Assembly (NCBI GenBank): GCA_050951845.1
Contig: JBMNJV010000005.1
Coordinates: 62,001 to 126,000 of the forward strand
DNA: 64,000 bases
Source of the DNA: UBA5436 sp050951845
Lineage (GTDB): Bacteria > Bacillota > Clostridia > Saccharofermentanales > DTU023
Reading direction: 5' to 3'
The notes beneath the pieces are model-generated. The model was not told the DNA's origin. It did not search any database and was given only the letters and a program-made list of their open reading frames with translations. Position numbers and translations under genes: made by a program. This document shows, in pieces, positions 8,765-17,180 of the stretch (its first letter is position 1; every line of letters begins with the position of its first letter).

Positions 8765-10576
8765 CTACTGATCCAACTTGAGAACGCTCATGAATGCTTC
8801 TTGCGGTATCTCTACACTGCCAACTTGGCGCATCCGTTTTTTACCTTCTTTTTGTTTTTCCAGCAATTTCCGTTTACGGGAAATATCACCTCCATAACAT
8901 TTGGCTGTAACATCCTTGCGGTATGCTCTGATCGTCTCTCGTGCAATAATCTTGCCGCCGATCGCTGCCTGAAGCGGTATTTCAAATTGTTGACGCGGAA
9001 TTTCTTCCCTTAATTTTTCCACCATGCGCCGACCTCTGGCATATGCTTTGTCTTTATGAATGATAAAAGATAAAGCATCAACGATTTCACCGTTAATCAA
9101 TATATCAAGTTTGACCAATTGAGAGCTTTTATAACCTTTCAACTCATAATCCAGAGAAGCATAGCCTCTGCTTCTCGATTTAAGTGCATCAAAGAAATCA
9201 TAAATAATTTCATTTAGCGGCATCTCATAATGTAAGTTTACTCGTGTAGTTTCCAGATATTCCATCGTTTGATAAATTCCGCGACGCTCTTGACATAAAT
9301 CCATAATATTACCGATATATTCATCCGGCATGACAATCGAAACATTGACAATCGGTTCTTCAATAAATTCAATTTCTTCAGATGCCGGCATATTGGTCGG
9401 ATTATCCAAATTGATAATTGAGCCGTCAGTTAGATGTAATTTAAACACTACGGACGGAGCAGTTGAAATTATATCCAGTTCAAATTCCCGTTCAATTCTT
9501 TCCTGAATAATCTCATAATGCAGCAATCCAAGAAATCCGCAACGGAAACCGAAACCTAAAGCGGCAGAAGTTTCCGGTTCAAAAGACAGAGCAGCATCAT
9601 TGAGATGCACTTTTTCCAGAGCGTCACGCAGATTATTATAATCCGCTCCGTCTACCGGATACAGACCGCAAAACACCATTTGCTGCACCGGCTTATATCC
9701 GGGCAAAGGCTTTGCGGCAGGATTGGTTTTTAAGGTTATTGTATCGCCGACTCTGGTATCTTTGACATTTTTGATACTTGCCACAAGATAACCGACATCT
9801 CCGGCAACCAATTCTTTCACCGAGGTTCCGCCATTAGCCTTGAAATACCCCAATTCCGTTACTTCGAATGATTTTCGGGTATTCATCATCATAATCTGAT
9901 CCCCGACTTTGACCGATCCCTGTTTAACATTAATATGGGCAATAACACCTTTATACGTATCATATTCCGAATCAAAGATCAAAGCTTGCAGAGGTTCTGT
10001 TAAATCTCCCCGGGGTGCCGGCAAACGTTCAACTATCTGATCCAAAACCGCCTGGATATTGATATGGTTTTTGGCGGAAATTCTTGGTGCATCCCGGGCT
10101 TCAATACCGATTATATCTTCAATTTCTTGTGCAATTTCTTCCGGTCGTGCGGAGGGTAAATCAATCTTATTGATTACCGGCATTATTTCCAGATCTGCCT
10201 CTAATGCCAGGTAAACATTCGCCAAAGTCTGAGCTTCTATGCCCTGAGCCGCATCCACCACAAGAATAGCTCCGTCACAGGCCTCGAGAGTTCGTGATAC
10301 TTCATAATTAAAATCAACATGCCCCGGCGTATCGATTAAATTTAAGATATAGGTTTCACCGTCAGAATGTTTATATTCCATTCTGATTGCCCGTGCTTTT
10401 ATTGTAATGCCCCGTTCTTTTTCCAAATCCATATTATCTAAAATCTGATCTTGCATTTCGCGCAAGGTCAGTGTACCCGTTTCTTGAATTAAGCAGTCAG
10501 CCAGAGTAGACTTGCCGTGATCAATATGGGCTATGATACAAAAATTCCGAACGTTTTCTTGCCGAATTTGCGACAT
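8765..10576 (-). CDS. lepA: Elongation factor 4 (LepA GTPase)
   Basis: LepA (EF4) is a ribosome-binding translational GTPase. The 603-residue length is normal. The G1 motif AHIDHGKSTL is near residue 17, switch II DTPGHVDF near 84 and NKID near 137; the C-terminal LepA-specific domain ends in CYGGDISRKRKLLEKQKEGK and RMRQVGSVEIPQEAF, both diagnostic. The ATG at 10574-10576 is preceded by GGAGGTATC. It is 20 bp downstream of lepB and is the last gene of the probable hisS-aspS-lepB-lepA unit. Confidence 0.97.
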   Translation of the reverse strand: MSQIRQENVRNFCIIAHIDHGKSTLADCLIQETGTLTLREMQDQILDNMDLEKERGITIKARAIRMEYKHSDGETYILNLIDTPGHVDFNYEVSRTLEACDGAILVVDAAQGIEAQTLANVYLALEADLEIMPVINKIDLPSARPEEIAQEIEDIIGIEARDAPRISAKNHINIQAVLDQIVERLPAPRGDLTEPLQALIFDSEYDTYKGVIAHINVKQGSVKVGDQIMMMNTRKSFEVTELGYFKANGGTSVKELVAGDVGYLVASIKNVKDTRVGDTITLKTNPAAKPLPGYKPVQQMVFCGLYPVDGADYNNLRDALEKVHLNDAALSFEPETSAALGFGFRCGFLGLLHYEIIQERIEREFELDIISTAPSVVFKLHLTDGSIINLDNPTNMPASEEIEFIEEPIVNVSIVMPDEYIGNIMDLCQERRGIYQTMEYLETTRVNLHYEMPLNEIIYDFFDALKSRSRGYASLDYELKGYKSSQLVKLDILINGEIVDALSFIIHKDKAYARGRRMVEKLREEIPRQQFEIPLQAAIGGKIIARETIRAYRKDVTAKCYGGDISRKRKLLEKQKEGKKRMRQVGSVEIPQEAFMSVLKLDQ

Positions 10577-10596
10577 GATACCTCCATTGTATATTT

Positions 10597-11205
10597 CTAT
10601 TCAGGTTTACCTATGCTATCAAAAGGATAAAATCTGATTAAGAGTTTTCCGATAATTTGATCCCTGTGAACAGGTCCGATCCGTCGGCTGTCTTTGCTTA
10701 CAGGTCTGTTATCACCTAAAACATAATACTCATTTTCACCCAGGGTTACAACTTGCTCATTTCGTACCGGATCGGCTTGTGTTTCAACTCCCTGGGACAA
10801 ATAATCTTCTTGTAATAACTGATCATTGACAAAAACCTTACCGTCTTTCAGTTCGATTTTTTCACCGGGTAAACCGATAATCCTTTTTATCAGTAAATTT
10901 TCGGGATGATCCGCATCTGTTTCATCAATTGTGATTATGTCACCGCGATTAATTGCAAAATGTTTGCTGATTTTTTCTACAATAATTTGATCTTTATCAT
11001 GTAAAGTCGGTTCCATCGAAGGACCTGAAATCGTATTGCGCTGCGCAACGAATAACGTGATAAATAAACCGATTAATACTATAAGCAGAAAAGTTTTTAT
11101 CCAGTCGAGAAATTGCAACAACTTATCTGAAGTTGCGCTTTTACGTAATTTCTCAGCTGATTCTTCATCGGATTTTTTATAAGTACTTTTCGAATGTTCT
11201 TTCAC
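10597..11205 (-). CDS. lepB: Signal peptidase I
   Basis: Membrane-bound protease that removes signal peptides from secreted proteins, such as the surface proteins in this window. The sequence shows an N-terminal cytoplasmic stretch, one membrane helix (about residues 37-54), the catalytic serine in SGPSMEPT (Ser63), the catalytic lysine in LLIKRIIGLPGE (Lys107), and the C-terminal box VLGDNRPVSKDSR. Its 202 residues fit the Gram-positive type with one transmembrane segment. The start is a GTG at 11203-11205 with a GAGGAG site 8 nt upstream. It sits between aspS and lepA; a lepB-lepA pairing is common in bacteria. Confidence 0.95.
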   Translation of the reverse strand: MKEHSKSTYKKSDEESAEKLRKSATSDKLLQFLDWIKTFLLIVLIGLFITLFVAQRNTISGPSMEPTLHDKDQIIVEKISKHFAINRGDIITIDETDADHPENLLIKRIIGLPGEKIELKDGKVFVNDQLLQEDYLSQGVETQADPVRNEQVVTLGENEYYVLGDNRPVSKDSRRIGPVHRDQIIGKLLIRFYPFDSIGKPE

Positions 11206-11233
11206 AAATAAACTCCTCTGGTCATGCAGATCT

Positions 11234-13003
11234 TTAATAATCAGTTAATCCGATACCCAATTCTGACAATTGATCATCTCCAACCGGACTCGGAGCATCA
11301 CTCATTAAGCAAGATGAGTTTTGAACTTTAGGAAAAGCTATAACATCACGAATACTGGTACTGCCGGTCAACAACATGACCAAACGATCCAGGCCGAAAG
11401 CTAACCCGCCATGCGGCGGAACACCGTATTGAAAAGCTTTCAGCAGGAAACCGAAACGTTCCGCACTCTCAGCTTCGGATAAACCGAGTAATTCAAACAC
11501 TTTGTTTTGCAAATGTTCATCATGAATTCTGATGCTGCCGCCACCGATTTCATTACCGTTAAGTACAATATCATATGCTTTAGCCCGGCATAGTTCCGGA
11601 TTTGTTTCCAGCAAATGTAAATCTTCATCCATCGGTGAAGTGAACGGGTGATGCACTGCTACATAGCGATTCTCATCCGCATTATATTCAAACATCGGAA
11701 ATTCCGTAATCCAGACAAAGCTCCATTTATTTTGATCAATCAAATTCAGCCTTTTGGCAACTTCCTCGCGCAGATGACCTAAAGCATCATAGACAACGGC
11801 CGTCTGATCGGCGACAAATAATAATAAGTCACCGGTTTCGGCCGCAACTTGTGCTTTGATTTGTTCAATCCAGGCCTGATCAACAAATTTCAGAAAAGAA
11901 CCGCGCGGTTCAGCTTCCAAGGCCAGCCAGGCCAAGCCTTTTGCCCGGTAATCCCTGACATAATCGGTCAAACTGTCAATTTCGCGGCGAGTCATACTTG
12001 AACCTTGCGGTACAACTATTAATTGTACGGAACCGCCGGCTTCAATCGCTCCGCTGAATACTCTGAAATCAGTCCGGGCAGCTAATTCCGAAACATCATG
12101 CAATTCCATGCCAAAACGCAGATCGGGATTGTCCAGGCCGAATCTTCTTAAGGCTTCAGCATAGGTCAGACAGGGTATCGGCAAATCAATTTGATAGTTC
12201 TCACTTTTATCCCATAAATAGAACAGATATTTTTCGATGATCTTCATAATATCGTCAGCCTGAACAAATGACATTTCCAAGTCGATTTGGGTAAATTCCG
12301 GCTGTCTGTCGGCACGCAAGTCCTCATCTCTGAAACATTTTGCTATTTGCAGATAACGATCATAACCGCTGAGCATTAACAGTTGCTTATAAAGCTGCGG
12401 AGATTGCGGTAAAGCAAAGAACTTACCAGGGAAAACTCTTGACGGTACCAGATAATCTCTGGCTCCCTCAGGTGTACTCTTAATCAGCATCGGTGTTTCG
12501 ATTTCGATAAAACCTTGTTTTTCAAAAAAATCACGTGTCCATTTGGTAATTTGATGTCTTTTAATTATTTTTCTTTGCAGATCAGGTCTGCGCAAATCCA
12601 GATAACGATACTCAAGCCTTAAAGCTTCGCCCGTATCGATATTTTCTTCAATATAAAAAGGCGGAGTTTTCGCTCTCGATAAGATTCTTAATTCCTGAAC
12701 ATGCAATTCCCACTCACCGGTCGGCATATCCGGATTAACATCCTGCCTTCTGCGTAATATTCCTTTACAAGCCAAAACGAATTCACTTCTCACCTGACGA
12801 GCAATATCCAGAATTTCCGACGGGCTTTGATCATCTATCACCAATTGCAGTTCACCGCTGCGATCACGCAGAGTAATAAAAACCAAATTACCGATGTCTC
12901 TTTGTCTGTGACACCATCCCATTAATGTCAATTCAGAACCTTGTTGTTCAGGTGAAAATTCCGCTACCAAACAGCTGCGTTTCATGCCTTCAATTGTATT
13001 CAT
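11234..13003 (-). CDS. aspS: Aspartate-tRNA ligase
   Basis: Class II aminoacyl-tRNA synthetase that charges tRNA-Asp. It has the N-terminal OB-fold anticodon-binding domain (about 1-110; LVFITLRDRSGELQLV), class II motif 2 (KCFRDEDLRADRQPEFTQID), an inserted GAD domain (about 285-410) typical of bacterial AspRS, and motif 3 (GLAFGLDRLVMLLTG). Of two nearby in-frame ATGs, the second (13001-13003) is 8 nt from the AGAGGG site while the first (13007-13009) is only 2 nt away, so I chose the second. Whether it also charges tRNA-Asn cannot be judged. It lies 92 bp downstream of hisS. Confidence 0.96.
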   Translation of the reverse strand: MNTIEGMKRSCLVAEFSPEQQGSELTLMGWCHRQRDIGNLVFITLRDRSGELQLVIDDQSPSEILDIARQVRSEFVLACKGILRRRQDVNPDMPTGEWELHVQELRILSRAKTPPFYIEENIDTGEALRLEYRYLDLRRPDLQRKIIKRHQITKWTRDFFEKQGFIEIETPMLIKSTPEGARDYLVPSRVFPGKFFALPQSPQLYKQLLMLSGYDRYLQIAKCFRDEDLRADRQPEFTQIDLEMSFVQADDIMKIIEKYLFYLWDKSENYQIDLPIPCLTYAEALRRFGLDNPDLRFGMELHDVSELAARTDFRVFSGAIEAGGSVQLIVVPQGSSMTRREIDSLTDYVRDYRAKGLAWLALEAEPRGSFLKFVDQAWIEQIKAQVAAETGDLLLFVADQTAVVYDALGHLREEVAKRLNLIDQNKWSFVWITEFPMFEYNADENRYVAVHHPFTSPMDEDLHLLETNPELCRAKAYDIVLNGNEIGGGSIRIHDEHLQNKVFELLGLSEAESAERFGFLLKAFQYGVPPHGGLAFGLDRLVMLLTGSTSIRDVIAFPKVQNSSCLMSDAPSPVGDDQLSELGIGLTDY

Positions 13004-13101
13004 TTGCATTACCCTCTATTTAAATTATAGTTATTTTATAATCAGATAAATGTAAGTTGTTTTCCAGCCTGACGTCCGTTATGCCTGATTCGATGAATAA
13101 A

Positions 13102-14355
13102 TCAATTTTCTTTGATGTAATTTGCCAAATCAGACAAATCCAGCACAACTTCATTACCGTCTGACATTCTTTTCAATTTCACTGTTTTAGATTTTAGTTC
13201 ATCTTCACCTAAAACTACAATATATTTTGCTCCGATCCGATCGGCATATTTCATTTGAGCCTTAAAGCTGCGACCGGTTATATTGCTTTCCGCCGTAATG
13301 TTTGAAGCGCGTAAATCAAAACAAATCTTTGCTGCCTGATTTACAGTATCCGGAAAAGATACAAGATAAAGATCAGGACCGACTAGCGAAGGCAATCTAA
13401 CATTCTGACTGTTCAATTCCATCAATAATCTCTCAACTCCTAAAGCAAAACCTACTGCAGGAGTCGGTTGTCCTCCCAGTTCTTCAATCAAACCGTCATA
13501 TCTGCCGCCACCGCAAATCGTACCTTGTGTACCTACATTATCTGAAACAAATTCAAAAACTGTTCGCGTATAATAATCCAAGCCACGCACAATATGACCG
13601 TCAATCTCATAGGCAAAACCTAAATTATCCAACTCGGTACATAAACCGGCAAAATGCTCTTGGCATTCAACACAGAGATGATCTATTTGCAAAGGTGCAT
13701 CGATTACGATTTCATTTTCCGCATCATCTTTACAATCCAAAATACGCATCGGATTGCGCTCAAATCTATCCTGACAATTAGTGCACAAGTCAGTCAAATG
13801 AGGTCTGAAATAGTCTCTCAACAATTCTAAATATGCAGGCCGGCATTTCGGGCAACCAATACTGTTTATTTTTAAATTTATTTCCCGTAAACCTAATTCC
13901 CGGAAAAATAAAAACAGCAAACTGATAACTTCTGCATCAGCTGTCGATTCCGCCGAACCGAAAAGTTCACAACCCATTTGATTAAATTCGCGATATCGGC
14001 CTTTTCCCATTTTTTCATAGCGGAAATTATTCAGTATATAATACAATTTCTGAGGAGAAGGTTCGGAACTCAGTCCGTTCTCTAAATATGCCCTGACAAC
14101 TCCGGCAGTACCTTCCGGTCTTAAAGTCATGCTTCTGCCGCCTTTATCATCAAAAGTATACATCTCTTTCTGAACTATGTCCGTCGTATCGCCGACCCCT
14201 CTTTGGAACAATTCCGTCTGTTCGAAAGTCGGTATTCTGATCTCGTGAAAATTAAAACGATCGCATACCGAACTGTATTTTTGTTCAACGTATTGCCAAG
14301 CAGGTGTTTCGTCCGGCAGTATATCACGCGTTCCTTTCGGTGCTCTGATTGTCAT
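13102..14355 (-). CDS. hisS: Histidine-tRNA ligase
   Basis: Class II synthetase for tRNA-His, 417 residues, normal length. It shows motif 1 near the N-terminus, motif 2 in FRYEKMGKGRYREFNQ, the HisRS-specific boxes LDYYTRTVFEF and CGGGRYDGLIEELGG, motif 3 in AVGFALGVERLL, and a C-terminal anticodon-binding domain from about residue 325. Several CxxC pairs (IGCPKC, CTNCQ, CVEC) lie in the insertion between motifs 2 and 3, as in many Gram-positive HisRS. The ATG at 14353-14355 follows GAGAGGAC. The 269-bp gap upstream shows no T-box (no GGTGG-ACCGCG-like element). It is probably the first gene of hisS-aspS-lepB-lepA. Confidence 0.97.
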   Translation of the reverse strand: MTIRAPKGTRDILPDETPAWQYVEQKYSSVCDRFNFHEIRIPTFEQTELFQRGVGDTTDIVQKEMYTFDDKGGRSMTLRPEGTAGVVRAYLENGLSSEPSPQKLYYILNNFRYEKMGKGRYREFNQMGCELFGSAESTADAEVISLLFLFFRELGLREINLKINSIGCPKCRPAYLELLRDYFRPHLTDLCTNCQDRFERNPMRILDCKDDAENEIVIDAPLQIDHLCVECQEHFAGLCTELDNLGFAYEIDGHIVRGLDYYTRTVFEFVSDNVGTQGTICGGGRYDGLIEELGGQPTPAVGFALGVERLLMELNSQNVRLPSLVGPDLYLVSFPDTVNQAAKICFDLRASNITAESNITGRSFKAQMKYADRIGAKYIVVLGEDELKSKTVKLKRMSDGNEVVLDLSDLANYIKEN

Positions 14356-14562
14356 AAAATTGTCCTCTCCGTTAATCTGTCACAGCTGACATTTTATCAA
14401 TTTCAGCAATATTATATTATACATCACGTTTTTTTCTAAGCAAAAAAAACTGAGTTTACTTAATATCGTTTTAGTTACTATACATCAAATAACTGTAAGA
14501 AAAGAAAATATTATGCTAAAATTTATTTAATTAGTACTTTAAATAGAACAATAACTAATTCT

Positions 14563-14604
14563 GTAAGGCTATATGAAAATTAGAGTAAGGTAATATGAAA
14601 ATTA
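14563..14604 (+). repeat. Two 20-nt direct repeats just before the DtxR-like gene
   Basis: GTAAGGCTATATGAAAATTA (14563-14582) and GTAAGGTAATATGAAAATTA (14585-14604) match at 18 of 20 positions with a 22-bp spacing, about two helical turns. They end about 10 nt before the AAAGGAG ribosome binding site. They may be a recent tandem duplication or a double operator for autoregulation. Confidence 0.7.
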
Positions 14605-14624
14605 TATAGAAAAGGAGATTTTGA

Positions 14625-15101
14625 ATGGGTTTACTGGAATCGGGTCAAAACTATTTAGAAAACATTTATATCCTGCAACAAAAACAAGGTTTCGTGCGCT
14701 CTGTAGATTTAGCTAATGCAATGGGATTTTCCAAACCTTCCGTCAGCAGGGCGGTGCATCTCCTGGCAGATGACGGCTACCTTGAATTTTCCGATAGCGG
14801 AAATTTAATTCTGACTGAATCCGGTCAAAAAGTTGCCAAAAACATATACGATAGACATATGTTCTTAGCGGAATATTTTATGGCTATGGGTGTCAGCGAG
14901 GAAACAGCTTATGATGATGCCTGTCGTTTGGAATATCATATAAGCGAAGAAACTATGGAAAGATTGAGATTACACACAATTAATTGTGCTTTGAATTGTC
15001 CCAAAGCCTCCTCCGAAAAATTCTTTAACTTTAACAAAGAAAAAATCCAGGATTTAGAAAATTTTGAAACGGCCAAAATCACTGCTCATGATAATAAATA
15101 A
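14625..15101 (+). CDS. DtxR/MntR-family metal-dependent repressor
   Basis: A 158-residue regulator of the iron/manganese-dependent repressor family. The N-terminal winged helix (about 8-70) contains SVDLANAMGFSKPSVSRAVH, and the metal-binding and dimerisation helices follow (about 72-140: EYFMAMGVSEETAYDDACRLEYHISEETMERL). There is no C-terminal SH3-like domain, so the layout is like MntR. Two cysteines in INCALNCPKA near the end are unusual. The ATG follows AAAAGGAG. Its likely target in this window is feoAB, which carries a palindromic iron box at 30596; that is inference. It stands alone on the plus strand, followed by a hairpin terminator. Confidence 0.88.
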   Translation: MGLLESGQNYLENIYILQQKQGFVRSVDLANAMGFSKPSVSRAVHLLADDGYLEFSDSGNLILTESGQKVAKNIYDRHMFLAEYFMAMGVSEETAYDDACRLEYHISEETMERLRLHTINCALNCPKASSEKFFNFNKEKIQDLENFETAKITAHDNK

Positions 15102-15184
15102 TGGCTCAAAGGAATTTGCTTGAAATCTCGAGTTCTGCATTTTCAGATTTTTCTGAAGCTCTGTTTTTTTAGACAACCGTAAAA

Positions 15185-15220
15185 AAGAGATGGCATTTTA
15201 AAGACATCTCTTCTCTCTTT
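15185..15220 (+). terminator. Intrinsic terminator after the DtxR-like gene
   Basis: An 8-bp stem AAGAGATG / CATCTCTT with a 12-nt loop is followed by a pyrimidine- and T-rich tail (CTCTCTTTTT). It is 84 bp after the regulator's stop codon. The A-run before the stem could also serve the minus-strand genes. Confidence 0.65.
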
Positions 15221-15258
15221 TTGAATGTAATTTTATTTATGTGATTTATTTCTGAACT

Positions 15259-15375
15259 TTATTTATTCTTCTTTTTCAGAAATATTCGCAAGCCGACCCC
15301 TAAAATCAGCAACACGATTAAAACGACAATTATCCAAGTATATGTCATTTCACCTGTACTAGGAATACAATACAT
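15259..15375 (-). CDS. 38-residue protein resembling a bare sortase sorting signal
   Basis: The product starts MYCIPSTGEMTYTW, continues with a hydrophobic stretch of about 18 residues (IIVVLIVLLILGVGL) and ends in the basic tail LRIFLKKKNK. This is exactly the layout of a cell-wall sorting signal: an LPXTG-like pentapeptide (IPSTG, followed by E), one membrane helix, a positive tail; but nothing precedes it. An AGGAGAT ribosome binding site lies 5-7 nt before the ATG and overlaps the TAG stop of the upstream hydrolase gene, so the two are probably translationally coupled. It may be a genuine small membrane protein, or the remnant of a larger surface protein. There is no sortase gene in the window. 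Confidence 0.7.
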   Translation of the reverse strand: MYCIPSTGEMTYTWIIVVLIVLLILGVGLRIFLKKKNK

Positions 15376-15384
15376 ATTTATCTC

Positions 15385-15939
15385 CTATTTCACGGCATTG
15401 GAAATCGCTTTGAATTGTGGAGCTTTAGCATCTTTTAACAAATCAAAAGCGATCGTTTCACTATTTGAAATTACAGCACCCATAGCGGACATCAAGTCCA
15501 ATGCATTTTTCTTGTTTTCGGGATCTCGCGAACCTACGGCATCTGCAGCTAAATAAACATTATAGCCCATTCTCAAAAGATCACGTGCTGTTTGAAAAAT
15601 ACAAACATGTGTTTCAACACCGGCAATAATTAATGTCTTAATATTATCTGCTTTAAGTTTTTCCAGCACTTCAGGCAAACAAGCGGTGAAACTTGTTTTT
15701 TCCCAAAAATTTGCTTCTAGTTTTTCCAATTCCGATTTATGTTCCGGAATAGTCGGTCCCAAACCCTTCGGATATTGCTCTGTCACATAAATCGGCAGAT
15801 TAAATAATCCAGCCGTAGTTATTAAAGTATTTGTCGGTTTGACCAGAGCTTCATGTTGATATATCGCAGGAACCATTCTGGTTTGAATATCAATCAAGAA
15901 TAATCCGGTTGTTTTTTGATTAAGATAATATTTCTCCAT
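15385..15939 (-). CDS. Isochorismatase-like cysteine hydrolase
   Basis: A 184-residue member of the isochorismatase/nicotinamidase superfamily. The catalytic triad can be placed at Asp17 (FLIDIQTRM), Lys81 (NFWEKTSF) and Cys113 (GVETHVCIFQTARDL). The sequence is closest in style to the YcaC / ISOC1-type hydrolases, whose physiological substrates are poorly known, rather than to true isochorismatase or nicotinamidase. The ATG at 15937-15939 is preceded by GGAGGTG. It lies 17 bp downstream of the zinc-ribbon gene and its stop overlaps the ribosome binding site of the 38-residue ORF, so these genes form a likely operon. Confidence 0.85.
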   Translation of the reverse strand: MEKYYLNQKTTGLFLIDIQTRMVPAIYQHEALVKPTNTLITTAGLFNLPIYVTEQYPKGLGPTIPEHKSELEKLEANFWEKTSFTACLPEVLEKLKADNIKTLIIAGVETHVCIFQTARDLLRMGYNVYLAADAVGSRDPENKKNALDLMSAMGAVISNSETIAFDLLKDAKAPQFKAISNAVK

Positions 15940-15956
15940 AGTAATCCACCTCCAAT

Positions 15957-17000
15957 TTAATAAGGAATATCAATTCGGTCAATATAATCTGACAATTCAT
16001 CAGTTAAAGGAATGCTGAATTTCCATTTCGAACCTTCTTTGATCATAGCTACAGCATCCGTTTCCCTGTAACTTTCACCTGCCATATCAACAAGAAATTG
16101 TAATTCCTGGGGCATGTTTTTAAAAGACATACTAACTGCTACAACAGCTACACATTGATTTTTCGGAAGTCCCGTATCATACACTTGCAATACATCGAAA
16201 TTAAAATCCAAATGTTTTTGTAAATCAAATCCCGGAGCCATTGCCTCTAAATATCCCACATTAAAATCCATAGAGCCTAAAAGAGATCCCGGAAATTCCC
16301 GTAAAGTTGCTTCATCAAAACAATCACGTGCCAATTCTTCATTACCGGTCAAAATTGCTTTTTTCAATTGCGCTGCAGTTTTTTCCGGTGATCTGCTGAG
16401 ATTGGGCATAATAAAGATAAAGAATACTGCAGCTAACACAGCTAAGGAAACGGCTGTAATTATAATACCGATAACTTTTTTATTGGATTTTTTCTTCTCT
16501 TGATGAACTCCCGGTACCGAGGTTATCGGTTGTTGTACCGGATATTGACCTGTATATTGCTGATTAGCATAATTTACCGGAACCTGATAACCATATGTCT
16601 GCTGCTGATACGGCTGTGGCCCGCCGTGAGTCTGAGTTTGAGTATAAGCTTGCTGTTGAGGATAAGGTTGCTGTTGAGGATAAGCTTGGGGCTGAGCCTG
16701 AGTTTGCTGTTGAGCATGTTTCCCGGCTCCGCCATATCCTCCTTGAGCATATGTTTGCTGTTGAAGATTGGATTGTGTCCGGCTATCTGATTGAGCTTGG
16801 CTATATGGTTGAGGTTGGGGATATGACCGGTTTTGACTTTGATATTGATTCCGGTTGTAATTCTGATATTGATTTTGATGCTGATTTACATTCGGGTTTT
16901 GATTTGTCATTTGCTGAACGGGTTGTCCGCAATATTTACAAAACTTTTGCGTACTATCTATTGAATTCTTACATCTGCTGCAAATCACCATGTTTTCCAT
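15957..17000 (-). CDS. Zinc-ribbon, Gln/Tyr-rich, single-pass membrane protein
   Basis: 347 residues. The N-terminal zinc ribbon has two CxxC knuckles (CSRC and CKYCGQP, residues 8-25). Residues 30-165 are low-complexity, very rich in Gln, Tyr, Pro and Asn (QQQPYPQQQAYTQTQTHGG). One membrane helix follows (about 175-198, VIGIIITAVSLAVLAAVFF), then an extracellular domain of about 150 residues with no family I can name. This layout (zinc_ribbon_2, disordered linker, helix, outer domain) recurs in Gram-positive bacteria with unknown function. The ATG at 16998-17000 has an AGGAGG site. It is the first gene before the hydrolase. Confidence 0.83.
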   Translation of the reverse strand: MENMVICSRCKNSIDSTQKFCKYCGQPVQQMTNQNPNVNQHQNQYQNYNRNQYQSQNRSYPQPQPYSQAQSDSRTQSNLQQQTYAQGGYGGAGKHAQQQTQAQPQAYPQQQPYPQQQAYTQTQTHGGPQPYQQQTYGYQVPVNYANQQYTGQYPVQQPITSVPGVHQEKKKSNKKVIGIIITAVSLAVLAAVFFIFIMPNLSRSPEKTAAQLKKAILTGNEELARDCFDEATLREFPGSLLGSMDFNVGYLEAMAPGFDLQKHLDFNFDVLQVYDTGLPKNQCVAVVAVSMSFKNMPQELQFLVDMAGESYRETDAVAMIKEGSKWKFSIPLTDELSDYIDRIDIPY

Positions 17001-17180
17001 ATTCGCCTCCTAAATACATGTGATCAAGCCAAATTTATCGCGGATAAAATTAAATTTCATTTGAGCTTAAATCCGATCCGAGTTCAACTCTTGTAATCAA
17101 TTAGATAGTTTAAGGATATCGTTATTCTTTACTATCTTACTTATAATCAAGATTATATCTGCAAATTAATTTTTACACAA

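Noticed and set aside
14356..14624. T-box or other riboswitch before hisS
   Set aside because: No T-box core or specifier-like structure could be found on the minus strand.
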